DNA of 44,844 nt from Rhizobium sp. ASV8 (lineage in GTDB: Bacteria; Pseudomonadota; Alphaproteobacteria; Rhizobiales; Rhizobiaceae): NCBI RefSeq assembly GCF_016429255.1, contig NZ_JAELUG010000049.1:1-44844 (forward strand). Direction: 5' to 3'. Position 1 is the first letter of the stretch. The number at the start of each line of letters is the position of its first letter. The notes below the pieces were generated by a model. It was not told where the DNA came from, ran no database searches, and saw only the letters and a list, made by a program, of their open reading frames with translations. Both the position numbers and the translations under genes were made by a program. This document shows positions 24,524 to 31,922 of this stretch, in pieces.

Positions 24524-26002
24524 TCAGCGACCGCCGCCGACCAATAATCCACTGCCACCGATGGCATCGAGACTGAACTTCAATCCGGCACTGACACCGG
24601 CCCATCGCTCGGCTACCAGCGCCTCGGTTGCGCGGTCCCGCGCGAACAGGCAGAGGCTGAAACCCAGAGGCGACAGGTTGTTTGCCAGCGCCGGCAGAGC
24701 GAGCAACGCACTCTCGGCCGGATAGGACGTATTCTGCAGATCCACGACGACCAGATCGAATTTGATCTCCTCGCCGATTTGGCGGGTATCGGGAAAAACC
24801 GCCGTGACATCCTCGAAGCCCACCTGGGCTGCCTCGGTCTCTATGATGGAAATGCCTTCCGTCAGACCGCTCGCGATGAAGCGCCCTTCCAGATCCGCGA
24901 CCTCCTCCGGCGTCATGCACAGGCAGTTGAGGCCGGCACCCTGGCCGGATAGCAACGAAGCCAGCGCCAATGCAGAGCGCGGAGCTCCGATATGCAGAAC
25001 ATTCGGCCGCTCGGTTCTTCCGAATGCCGCGCGACGAAGCGCCCATATCTGGATAGGCGTCAGCGGGTTTCGGCCGGCAACGCATTGAGCATCGAGCAGG
25101 TTCGGATAATCTGCGGCAAGAATTCCGCCGGCCGTCACCTGCCAGGCGTCGGTGCCACCGATAGCGGTAACGGTAGAAGCGGCCGCAGGCACGTCGTTGT
25201 CAGCGAGAACGGGCGCGACGACGCGGCTTTGGGCTGCCGACGTTAGAGGTCGCGTCAACGGCAGCGGTGGCTTGGTGAAAGCATGCTGCGCCGAACGCTG
25301 TTGCGATGTGGAATTCAGGCCACGCGAATGCGGGTCAAGGTTGTGATGTGAATAGGGGTTTGTCGCGGTGTAGCAATGCGCATTGACCGGCATAAATTCG
25401 TAACGCCGCGTCTGGTCGAGGATGGGCAACGCAAGAGCGATATCGCAAGCGGCCATAAACCACTGTCCGGCATCGTCCTTGAAATAGTCTTCGGGAATAT
25501 TTGCAAGCAACGACGCGCGAAAACTGAAGAGATGGCTGGTTTTCCAACCTTGCCGGCGCGGCGACAGATTTGGATCGAGGGGACCATTGCCGCCGAGCCC
25601 GCCGCCGTCGGTGATGAAATTCGTCCAGACAACGTCCTTGCCGTTTGCATAGCTCTGCGACATCTGCTCGAGAATGTCGGCGATGATCAACTGATCGTCG
25701 CCGTCGAGAATGGCGATGAACTCTGCCATGTCAGCGCGTGGCCGCAAATGCTCCCAGACATTGCGCGATTTTCCGAGTTGCACATCGTTGCGGATGAAGG
25801 TGTGCCGGTTCGGAAACAGATCGTTCAGAAGGCCAGCGGCGATGACGCCGGTGTCGTCCTTGGAGCAATCATCGACGAAAAGAACGTGCAGCTCGTCAAG
25901 CGTCTGCCTCGAAAGGCTCGCGAGGGATTGTCGGACATACATTTCGCAATCGCGCGCCGTCATGAAGATCAGCGCCTTCACCTCGTTTGCAGTATTTGTC
26001 AT
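24524..26002 (-). CDS. GT2 glycosyltransferase fused to a C-terminal Rossmann (methyltransferase-like) domain
   Basis: A 492-residue protein. Residues about 8-210 are a family 2 glycosyltransferase: LIFMTARDCEMYVRQSLASL, VLFVDDCSKDDT, and the metal/nucleotide-sugar site AILDGDDQL (97-105). After a linker of roughly 100 residues rich in Pro, Ala and Ser, residues about 330-492 form an alpha/beta Rossmann-like domain: VLHIGAPRSALALASLL, the acidic and beta-strand segments, and FDLVVVDLQNTSYP. This resembles class I SAM methyltransferases, although the glycine-rich loop is reduced to GAPRS, so it may be a weak or inactive methyltransferase. It precedes the methyltransferase-glycosyltransferase gene by 73 bp on the same strand. 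The Shine-Dalgarno is poor. It is predicted cytoplasmic. Confidence 0.78.
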   Translation of the reverse strand: MTNTANEVKALIFMTARDCEMYVRQSLASLSRQTLDELHVLFVDDCSKDDTGVIAAGLLNDLFPNRHTFIRNDVQLGKSRNVWEHLRPRADMAEFIAILDGDDQLIIADILEQMSQSYANGKDVVWTNFITDGGGLGGNGPLDPNLSPRRQGWKTSHLFSFRASLLANIPEDYFKDDAGQWFMAACDIALALPILDQTRRYEFMPVNAHCYTATNPYSHHNLDPHSRGLNSTSQQRSAQHAFTKPPLPLTRPLTSAAQSRVVAPVLADNDVPAAASTVTAIGGTDAWQVTAGGILAADYPNLLDAQCVAGRNPLTPIQIWALRRAAFGRTERPNVLHIGAPRSALALASLLSGQGAGLNCLCMTPEEVADLEGRFIASGLTEGISIIETEAAQVGFEDVTAVFPDTRQIGEEIKFDLVVVDLQNTSYPAESALLALPALANNLSPLGFSLCLFARDRATEALVAERWAGVSAGLKFSLDAIGGSGLLVGGGR

Positions 26003-26108
26003 TAACGTTTCGAAGCCTCAATCCGACAATGTGCAGCCAGAGGATATGAAATCCCCTACTATCTCGATTAGCTGATGTGGCTGGCTCCAACCTTGCGCGC
26101 CGCCGGGC

Positions 26109-26855
26109 TCAACCCGGCAGCATTTCCGTCACGGCAATGATCGGACCGAGCGGAAACAGGCCGTCGCGCCGCTGCCATTCCGGAATATCGAGGCTGGAAA
26201 TGCTTCCGTCGAGAAACAGCGCATTCGCGCAGTGGAGCTCGTCCCGGAAAAGCGTTGCAAAATCATGGAAACGCACAGGGCCGTCGGAGATGGCGAAGAC
26301 GACCTTGCCGTCTTTGGCGACACCAACCCCGTTCCGTGTCTTGAGGCTGGTGCTGTCGGCTAGGAAGGACGGGTGCAGCTTGCCGTCGACGACGAGCATC
26401 GGGCCGGATTGAGTGGCATAGAAAGGCTTGATGCCGGAAGCAGCGAAAGCCTTGCTTTCCATAACGCCGGCCCGCCCTGGCAGCAGATAGAAGATCCCGT
26501 TCGGCAGCAGGTGGAAATTTCCCCACCCCTTATTGGTGTTGATCGCCTTCAATTCGCGACCGTTTTCGATGAAGAGACCGACGGGCGACTGATCGTCGAG
26601 ATACATGCCGCCGTTCATGGCGAAGCGCACATAAATGCGATCCTGGCGCAGGTCATTTTCGAGCGCCCGGAAAGAACCGTAAGGCTTGCCGGTGCGATCA
26701 TTCTGAAACAGCTGGATATCGTCCGTGGCCGGATCGAAGGCGCAAACCGTGTAGCTGTCACCGAGATGCTGAAGCTTGCGGCATGCCTCTCCGGCCGACG
26801 CTGCGCCGGCACAGATAAGGAAAGCCAGGATCATCATCAATCGAATCAAGCGCAT
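26109..26855 (-). CDS. Secreted phosphodiester glycosidase (NAGPA-like) family protein
   Basis: A protein of about 248 residues with a signal peptide (MRLIRLMMILAFLICAGAASAG). The mature domain matches the family named after the N-acetylglucosamine-1-phosphodiester alpha-N-acetylglucosaminidase domain. Typical stretches are RFAMNGGMYLDDQSPVGLFIENG in the first half, ATQSGPMLVVDGKLHP in the middle, and the KTRNGVGV and FLDGSISS segments towards the end. Such enzymes remove sugar phosphodiester caps or act on glycans; bacterial roles are little known. Location should be periplasmic or extracellular. The start is either GTG 26858 or ATG 26855; ATG with GGAG just upstream is chosen. It shares strand with the two glycosyltransferase genes (106 bp gap) and may work in the same glycan route. 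Confidence 0.78.
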   Translation of the reverse strand: MRLIRLMMILAFLICAGAASAGEACRKLQHLGDSYTVCAFDPATDDIQLFQNDRTGKPYGSFRALENDLRQDRIYVRFAMNGGMYLDDQSPVGLFIENGRELKAINTNKGWGNFHLLPNGIFYLLPGRAGVMESKAFAASGIKPFYATQSGPMLVVDGKLHPSFLADSTSLKTRNGVGVAKDGKVVFAISDGPVRFHDFATLFRDELHCANALFLDGSISSLDIPEWQRRDGLFPLGPIIAVTEMLPG

Positions 26856-27061
26856 CACTCCGCAGACATAGCATGGGCGACAGAGCGCTATGCAATTGCG
26901 GCGAAACCAGGAAGCCCATCAGGTCGCCGCTGTCCGTCAGAGGCAGACCGGAATGCTTCAGTGGAGCGTCCCGCTGCAGCGCTTCAGCGCAATGCTTGCA
27001 GCAAACGAAGCGGCGAGGAGTGACAGAATATGCGCTACGGGCTCATGCCTGTCAGATCCGT

Positions 27062-27093
27062 AGCCGGCGACAGGTCTTCGGATGTCGCCGGCT
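27062..27093 (-). terminator. Hairpin downstream of the entericidin-like gene
   Basis: A perfect 11-bp stem (agccggcgaca / tgtcgccggct) with a 10-base loop sits 20 bases after the minus-strand entericidin-like gene. It has no U-tract but would be very stable. Confidence 0.55.
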
Positions 27094-27112
27094 CGCGGAG
27101 GACAGTAATTCG

Positions 27113-27271
27113 TTACTGCGCAGCCTTTTTGACGGTATGACCTGCATCCTGTGTCGCATGGACCGCATTCGCGGTGTCTCTGCCCACGCCGCGAATGGTG
27201 TTGGCACATGAAGCAAGAACCATGAGGACGGCGCAGGCAGCGGCAATTTTGCCAAGTGTAGATGCGGTCAT
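27113..27271 (-). CDS. Entericidin EcnA/B-family small lipoprotein
   Basis: A 52-residue membrane lipoprotein precursor. A signal peptide with lipobox LASC (cleavage before Cys about residue 21) is followed by the entericidin signature NTIRGVGRDT and an amphipathic end. In enterobacteria entericidins act as a bacteriolytic lipoprotein and its antidote under stationary or osmotic stress; in rhizobia the role is untested. The ATG at 27271 has GAGAGGG seven bases upstream; an upstream extension is open but lacks family similarity. A stable hairpin follows the stop. Confidence 0.88.
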   Translation of the reverse strand: MTASTLGKIAAACAVLMVLASCANTIRGVGRDTANAVHATQDAGHTVKKAAQ

Positions 27272-27834
27272 GATTGTTACCCTCTCTGAATAGACTTGAT
27301 CAACAAGAGCGGAGACAAGTTCTCCGCGAGGTAAACGCACAACAACGCGAAAAGTTCATGAGATCGCGCGCGGCGCAATCGTGCGCGAGATATTGCTGGT
27401 CACCTGAATAAATGATCCTGCTTCATAGATCCGCAGCGTCATCCCGCAATCCGTCACCTGTGTCTTCACAAGATCGGCCCGGTATCTGGAAAGGATTGTT
27501 GTGAACCGACGCTTGCGGCTATGCTGATACTTGCAGCCACCGGAGCGTAATCCGCAAAGGCTCAGTATGGGAGCCAGCACCTTGCTGCCGATTGCAGAGA
27601 TTGTTTGCTATGCCGTCGCTTTCCGGCCCATGCAGCGTCGTGCCAAGCGCAGTCCGCGCAGCGGCGGCCGTGCATTGTGAAATAAGAGGGAGATTTTGCG
27701 CATGACGGTAAGCGTGGTCGTCGACTGGTTGGGCACGGGAAGCCGGATCGCCGCCAAAGGAAGCTCGCAAATGGCGAGGTTCACTTATGCGCCCGAACGA
27801 CAGGCGATGAGCGCACATGCCGGAGATACCGACA
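27272..27834. other. Intergenic region upstream of the MTHFR pair
   Basis: About 560 bases between the entericidin-like and MetV-like genes, which are transcribed away from each other. It must carry promoters for both. No cobalamin, SAM or SAH riboswitch consensus was recognised. The only coding candidate is a 46-codon plus-strand frame at 27,702-27,842, listed separately. Minus-strand frames at 27,356-27,580 and 27,519-27,911 have no recognisable product. Confidence 0.5.
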
Positions 27835-27842
27835 ATGGTTGA
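27702..27842 (+). CDS. Possible small ORF overlapping the MetV-like gene
   Basis: A 46-codon frame, MTVSVVVDWLGTGS to AGDTDNG, starts at an ATG with GGGAG nine bases upstream and ends in TGA eight bases inside the next gene. Its overlap suggests translational coupling, and third positions are fairly GC-rich. It matches no family I recognise. It might equally be leader sequence. Confidence 0.25.
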   Translation: MTVSVVVDWLGTGSRIAAKGSSQMARFTYAPERQAMSAHAGDTDNG

Positions 27843-28413
27843 CGCCGTGCATAAAACCGACGTCACGACACCCGTCGTCACGGCCGCGCGCAACAGCACC
27901 ACACCCGACAATGCTTCACCGAACTGGAGAACCGGACGAAAATACGCGGTTCGTCTATGGGTCGTGCGTCACTCGCGCTTCTTCGAATGGTTTTATGGCC
28001 GTTTTGCCAGTGCGTTTCTGCTGCTGCATCCCTTTTGGAAATTCGTCGGCTACCAGCGTGCGGAGCGGCCGGTCGCCTTTGTCGAGCGCCATGTGAAAGG
28101 CTTGCTGTTCGATTGTCGCATGTGCGGCCAATGCGTGCTGTCGTCGACCGGCATGTCCTGCCCGATGAACTGTCCCAAGCAGTTGCGAAACGGCCCTTGC
28201 GGCGGCGTACGCGCCGATGGCAATTGCGAAGTCGAACCCGATATGCCCTGCGTCTGGGTGCAAGCATGGAAAGGTGCCGGCAACATGGTTCACGGCGATG
28301 CCATCTTGACGGTACAGGAGCCGGTGAACCAGTCGTTACGCGGCACGTCTTCATGGCTGCGCGTTACCGCTGCTGCGGCGGCGGCACGCAGCGCGGCAAA
28401 AGAGAAAGCCTGA
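27835..28413 (+). CDS. MTHFR C-terminal (MetV-like) Cys-rich protein
   Basis: A 192-residue protein of the methylenetetrahydrofolate reductase C-terminal family (MetV-like). The first 90 residues are basic and aromatic. The core holds eight cysteines in CRMCGQC (94-100), SCPMNCPKQ (108-116), GPCGG (120-124), NCEVE (130-134) and MPCVW (137-141), a spacing that suggests an iron-sulfur or zinc site. In other bacteria this protein accompanies the catalytic MetF and may pass electrons to it or form a complex. The following metF-type gene starts three bases later. The ATG at 27835 has GGAG nine bases upstream; an in-frame ATG at 27817 is an alternative. The C-terminal 40 residues are rich in Ala and probably disordered. 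Confidence 0.82.
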   Translation: MVDAVHKTDVTTPVVTAARNSTTPDNASPNWRTGRKYAVRLWVVRHSRFFEWFYGRFASAFLLLHPFWKFVGYQRAERPVAFVERHVKGLLFDCRMCGQCVLSSTGMSCPMNCPKQLRNGPCGGVRADGNCEVEPDMPCVWVQAWKGAGNMVHGDAILTVQEPVNQSLRGTSSWLRVTAAAAAARSAAKEKA

Positions 28414-28416
28414 CCG

Positions 28417-29523
28417 ATGGCCCATATCGACGAAAACCCATTGGGCATTGGTCTGCCGCTCGATCCCCTGCCCGGCCACTCCTCTCTTGGGCGACTGGAG
28501 CGCGTGCTGCGCCGCGGCGAATTCGCCGTCACCGCCGAACTCAACCCGCCCGACAGCGCCAATCCTGAAGATGTCTACGAGCGCGCTGCAATCTTTTCCG
28601 GTTGGGTCGATGGTATCAACGCGGTCGATGCATCCGGCGCGAATTGCCATATGTCTTCCGTGGGCATTTGCGCGCTCCTCACCCGCATGGGCTATGCGCC
28701 CATCATGCAGATCTCCTGTCGCGACAGAAACCGGATCGCCATACAGGGCGACGTGCTCGGCGCGGCCGCAATGGGCGTGTGCAACGTCCTGTGCCTGACC
28801 GGCGATGGTGTGCAGGTGGGTGACCAGCCCGGCGCCAAGCCGGTTTTCGATCTCGACTCCATGTCGCTGCTCGAAACCGTGCGTACGATGCGCGACGATG
28901 CGAGATTCCTGTCCGGGCGCAAATTGACGTCGCCGCCGAAAGTCTTTCTCGGCGCGGCCATCAATCCCTTCGCCCCGCCTTACGACTTCCGCCCGCATCG
29001 GCTGGCGAAGAAGATCGAGGCCGGCGCCCAATTCGTGCAAAGTCAATATTGCTACGATGTGCCGATGTTCCGAAACTATATGCAGAGGGTGCGCGACCTC
29101 GGCTTGCATGAGAAATGCTTCATTCTGGTGGGCGTCGGTCCGTTGACTTCGGCCAGGGCCGCCCGCTGGATGCGCTCCAACGTGCCGGGCGTGCATATTC
29201 CCGACGCGGTCATCGAACGCATCGAGGGAGCAGCAGACCAAAAGAAGGAAGGCAAGCAACTCTGCATCGACATCATCAACGAGGTAAAGGAGATCGAAGG
29301 TATTTCCGGCATCCATGTTATGGCTTACCGCCAGGAAGAATATGTCGCAGGAATAGTGCATGATTCCGGCGTGCTTCGAGGCCGCCAGCCATGGAAGCAT
29401 GAGGTCGGCCGCAGCGACGCGCTTGTCGTGGAACGGCTCGGCCATATCCGCCAGGGCAAGGAGGAGCACCAGCAGGAAATGGTAGAAGCCGCCGCGCATC
29501 TTCCGCAGCCTAAGGCACACTGA
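28417..29523 (+). CDS. metF: Methylenetetrahydrofolate reductase, MetF-type catalytic subunit
   Basis: A 368-residue protein of the methylenetetrahydrofolate reductase family, a TIM barrel that binds FAD and makes 5-methyltetrahydrofolate. Supporting segments are FAVTAELNPPDSANPED, the MQISCRDRNRIAIQGD strand-loop, NVLCLTGDGVQVGDQPGAKPVFDLDS, FLGAAINPFAPPYD and GAQFVQSQYCYDVPMFRNYM, all in family order. It is longer than the 296-residue E. coli MetF by about 70 residues, mostly at the C-terminus (HQQEMVEAAAHLP). It follows the MetV-like gene by three bases. The product feeds methionine synthesis by a methionine synthase. The pair lies about 6 kb from bmt, so one window holds two methyl sources for homocysteine. 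A canonical metF elsewhere in the genome cannot be ruled out. Confidence 0.85.
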   Translation: MAHIDENPLGIGLPLDPLPGHSSLGRLERVLRRGEFAVTAELNPPDSANPEDVYERAAIFSGWVDGINAVDASGANCHMSSVGICALLTRMGYAPIMQISCRDRNRIAIQGDVLGAAAMGVCNVLCLTGDGVQVGDQPGAKPVFDLDSMSLLETVRTMRDDARFLSGRKLTSPPKVFLGAAINPFAPPYDFRPHRLAKKIEAGAQFVQSQYCYDVPMFRNYMQRVRDLGLHEKCFILVGVGPLTSARAARWMRSNVPGVHIPDAVIERIEGAADQKKEGKQLCIDIINEVKEIEGISGIHVMAYRQEEYVAGIVHDSGVLRGRQPWKHEVGRSDALVVERLGHIRQGKEEHQQEMVEAAAHLPQPKAH

Positions 29524-29661
29524 AAGCGTACGCTGAATCGGGAAGATCAGTCCGCCTCGATACCGCCCCTTACCGCAACCGCTCCCACCGGGCTGTCTCA
29601 AGGGACGCGCAGCCCACATGACAGACGCGAGTACCAATGTAAGCACAACGAGGAAATAACG

Positions 29662-30009
29662 ATGTCAACGAGCCGCCGTCTTTCGAATGACCTCGCCACC
29701 CTATGGATCGAGGCGCCCATCGTCATCGCGATGCGGATGCAGCAGATGTGGATGACGGCCTTGACGGGCAGCGTCAATTCCACAGAACTCAATCGCATGG
29801 TGTCGGAAAAACTGATGGCTGCCGCTGAAAGCGCCGTCGCCGTCAATATGGCCGTGGCACAGCAAAACATCGCGGCAATGACGGCAATGGCGACAGGCGG
29901 CGGATCCTCGTCGCGCCGCGCAGCCGATGCCATCGCCCAGGCAGCGGTCACGCCCTACAGCAAGCGCGTGCGCTCGAACGTGCGGCGCCTCACCAAACAT
30001 AAGACGTGA
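29662..30009 (+). CDS. Small helical hypothetical protein (phasin-like character)
   Basis: A 115-residue protein, mostly predicted alpha-helix, with Met- and Ala-rich segments (LWIEAPIVIAMRMQQMWMTAL; MAVAQQNIAAMTAMATGG) and a basic C-terminal end. It resembles in outline the short alphaproteobacterial proteins with a 'W...AQTVVAMR' pattern of unknown function, and has the helical amphipathic look of phasins. AGGAAATAACG precedes the ATG. It lies 138 bp downstream of metF on the same strand and may be part of that transcript. Function is unknown. Confidence 0.7.
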   Translation: MSTSRRLSNDLATLWIEAPIVIAMRMQQMWMTALTGSVNSTELNRMVSEKLMAAAESAVAVNMAVAQQNIAAMTAMATGGGSSSRRAADAIAQAAVTPYSKRVRSNVRRLTKHKT

Positions 30010-30032
30010 TCGGCAGATGTGATGCGCCTCGC

Positions 30033-30059
30033 GACGATCGCCGGATAGCGGCGATCGTC
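30033..30059. terminator. Strong hairpin between convergent genes
   Basis: A perfect 11-bp stem (gacgatcgccg / cggcgatcgtc) with a GATAG loop lies midway between the convergent small helical gene and the LysR gene. It is probably a bidirectional terminator although the U-run is missing. Confidence 0.65.
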
Positions 30060-30074
30060 TGCGGCTTCTGGCGC

Positions 30075-30974
30075 TTACGCCGCCATCCTGCGGCCGATCT
30101 CGACGAATGCCTGACGTATGCTGTCGGCTACCGCCTTCATCGGCCCTGTCATCTGTGACGCCGTCAACAGGCGAATGTCGAAGGGGGTCAGTTCCGGCAG
30201 CCCCTCGTTCGGCCCGAGAATTTCCATATCCTCGGTGATGTAGGAACGCGGAAACGGCGCGACCGCAAGGTCGGAGACGATCGCAGCGCGCTGCGCCATC
30301 GTATGGGCGCTGAGATAGGACACACGATAGGCCCGCTTCTGCCGCTCCAGCTGCGCCATGGCTTCGGATCGCCAGATACAACCTTCTTCCCAGATGGAGA
30401 TCGGCAGCGGATCGCGACGATAGGCCGTGCCGCACTTGGCACCGGCCCAGACGAGACGCTCGGTGTAGATCACCTCGCCTTCCGTCGGAAACGGACGTGT
30501 CGCGCAGTTGATCAGCGCCAGATCGAGCCGCTGCTCTTCAATGCGCTTCTTCAGCTGGATGCTCATATCCACGACGACATCGACCATGATGCCAGGATAG
30601 CTCTCCGAGAAGTTTTTCAGAATGGTCGGCAGCAGGCGCTCGCCGATATCATCAGGTGCGCCGAGCCGCACCACGCCGCTGAGTTCCGGCATGATGAAGC
30701 GCGAAACGGCCTCGTTGGAGAGCGCCAGAATATTGCGGGCGTAGGAAAGCAGCATCTCTCCGTGCTGGGTGAGGCTCACCGAGCGGGCATCGCGCAGAAA
30801 TAGCGTTACGCCGAGCTGCTCTTCCAGCTTCTTGATCTGCATGGAAACGGCAGACGGCGTGCGGAAGACCGCATCGGCAGCTGTGGAGAAATTGCCGGTT
30901 TCGGCAATGGCCACAAAGGTGCGCAGAACTTCATTGTCGAGCAACGGTATGGGCCGGCGGAACGGTACGGTCAT
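30075..30974 (-). CDS. LysR-family transcriptional regulator
   Basis: A 299-residue LysR-type regulator. The N-terminal winged helix-turn-helix (residues about 12-72) reads LRTFVAIAETGNFSTAADAV then TPSAVSMQIKKLEEQLG, followed by the linker helix and a periplasmic-binding-like effector domain (GVVRLGAPDDIGERLLP, DLALINC, VSDLAVAPFP). The frame opens 12 codons earlier, but the ATG at 30974 has AAGG upstream and gives a family-like length. It is divergent from a small gene at 31,093 across 118 bp, which normally holds the operator for both. The effector is not known. A short N-terminal PFRRPIPLLDNE precedes the domain. Confidence 0.92.
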   Translation of the reverse strand: MTVPFRRPIPLLDNEVLRTFVAIAETGNFSTAADAVFRTPSAVSMQIKKLEEQLGVTLFLRDARSVSLTQHGEMLLSYARNILALSNEAVSRFIMPELSGVVRLGAPDDIGERLLPTILKNFSESYPGIMVDVVVDMSIQLKKRIEEQRLDLALINCATRPFPTEGEVIYTERLVWAGAKCGTAYRRDPLPISIWEEGCIWRSEAMAQLERQKRAYRVSYLSAHTMAQRAAIVSDLAVAPFPRSYITEDMEILGPNEGLPELTPFDIRLLTASQMTGPMKAVADSIRQAFVEIGRRMAA

Positions 30975-31004
30975 ATCGACACCTTCAATTTTTCTGATAC
31001 TAAC

Positions 31005-31048
31005 CACCATATCATTTCATTTGTCTGAATGTCAATAAATCACCATAT
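31005..31048. promoter_or_regulatory. Paired CACCATAT repeats in the LysR divergent region
   Basis: CACCATAT occurs at 31,005-31,012 and at 31,041-31,048 in the same orientation, 36 bp apart, in the AT-rich 118-bp region between the LysR gene and the divergent small gene. This is a plausible LysR recognition pattern, as these proteins bind paired sites. Binding is inferred only. Confidence 0.35.
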
Positions 31049-31092
31049 TAGACCTAGTGAAATTGATAGAGGCAGCCGCAAGGAGTAAAATC

Positions 31093-31338
31093 ATGGCTGA
31101 CACGGCATTCAGCGAAACCTCTCGCCTTCTGACACGTTTTCATGTCCGGAAAATCCAGCGGGTGGCGCAGCACACGCTCGACGAGATCGTAGCGCGCTTT
31201 CCCTCGCATCTGATCGACGACGTCAATGCGCGCGGCCTGCCGCCGGATCGGACGCTCGCTGCCCTGGACCGAAAGCCCGGCAAGCTAGCCATGTTCAAGA
31301 ATTCTAATGGCAACTATAAGATCTATTCGTTTGATTGA
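31093..31338 (+). CDS. Small hypothetical protein (81 residues)
   Basis: An 81-residue soluble, basic protein beginning MADTAFSETSRLL and ending FKNSNGNYKIYSFD. No membrane segment or known domain is visible; the middle (RKIQRVAQHTLDEIVARFP) is helical. An AAGGAG site sits seven bases before the ATG, and the gene is divergent from the LysR gene, a likely regulator. The frame starts 12 codons earlier but without a ribosome-binding site. Confidence 0.7.
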   Translation: MADTAFSETSRLLTRFHVRKIQRVAQHTLDEIVARFPSHLIDDVNARGLPPDRTLAALDRKPGKLAMFKNSNGNYKIYSFD

Positions 31339-31412
31339 TGAATAGCTTAGGTTCATCGTATTATTCGATGGCAGAGATCTTTTGAGAGTTTAACGCAGAA
31401 AGGAGCTTGAAA

Positions 31413-31619
31413 ATGACGTCCATCACCTACAGACACACTGGAAGGACGCGGGGATTGCCTCCCTCCGGTAGCAGCCACATGCCCCTCTTCTCCCGCGTTG
31501 CCCGTCACTGGCAGCAGTGGCGTTCGCTGCGTGAGCTTGAATCCCTGTCCGACGACGTCCGTAAGGATATGGGTTGGCCAGCCGCAGACGAAACCAAGAA
31601 CCCGAAGGCTACGCGATGA
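31413..31619 (+). CDS. DUF1127-containing small protein
   Basis: A 68-residue basic protein whose C-terminal half fits DUF1127 (YjiS-like): WQQWRSLRELESLSDDVRKDMGW. Small DUF1127 proteins are common in rhizobia and have been tied to RNA turnover and to phosphate or carbon responses through RNA binding. AAGGAG lies seven bases before the ATG, and a terminator follows the stop by about 20 bases. It may be transcribed alone. Confidence 0.85.
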   Translation: MTSITYRHTGRTRGLPPSGSSHMPLFSRVARHWQQWRSLRELESLSDDVRKDMGWPAADETKNPKATR

Positions 31620-31640
31620 TCGTGCGAGCCGGTGAATAGC

Positions 31641-31676
31641 AAAGGCGGCATTCAACTCCGACGAGTGTCGCCTTTT
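31641..31676 (+). terminator. Terminator after the DUF1127 gene
   Basis: A 10-bp stem (aaaggcggca / tgtcgccttt, one G-U pair) with a 15-base loop and a short TTTT end. Confidence 0.65.
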
Positions 31677-31922
31677 GAACATCCGCTCACCTCTGCGCGC
31701 ATTTCGCATTAAACTTGATAATTAATCACATATATATTTGGCCATCCCGGCAGTTTGCTTGCCTTCCTCTCACTTCCCCTTTCCAGAGCTACATTTTTCA
31801 GAGTAAGCGCAAATATCCCTTTGCGGCCGCGATTATCCATGCCAATGTCGCTAATAGACCATCCAGTCGACGTATTTGACGCAAGGAATACAGTATGGTC
31901 CTGGAGGATGGATTTTCACGAT

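Noticed and set aside
27519..27911. 130-codon minus-strand frame opposite the MetV-like gene start
   Set aside because: It overlaps the start of a supported gene on the other strand, has no family match and no clear ribosome-binding site.
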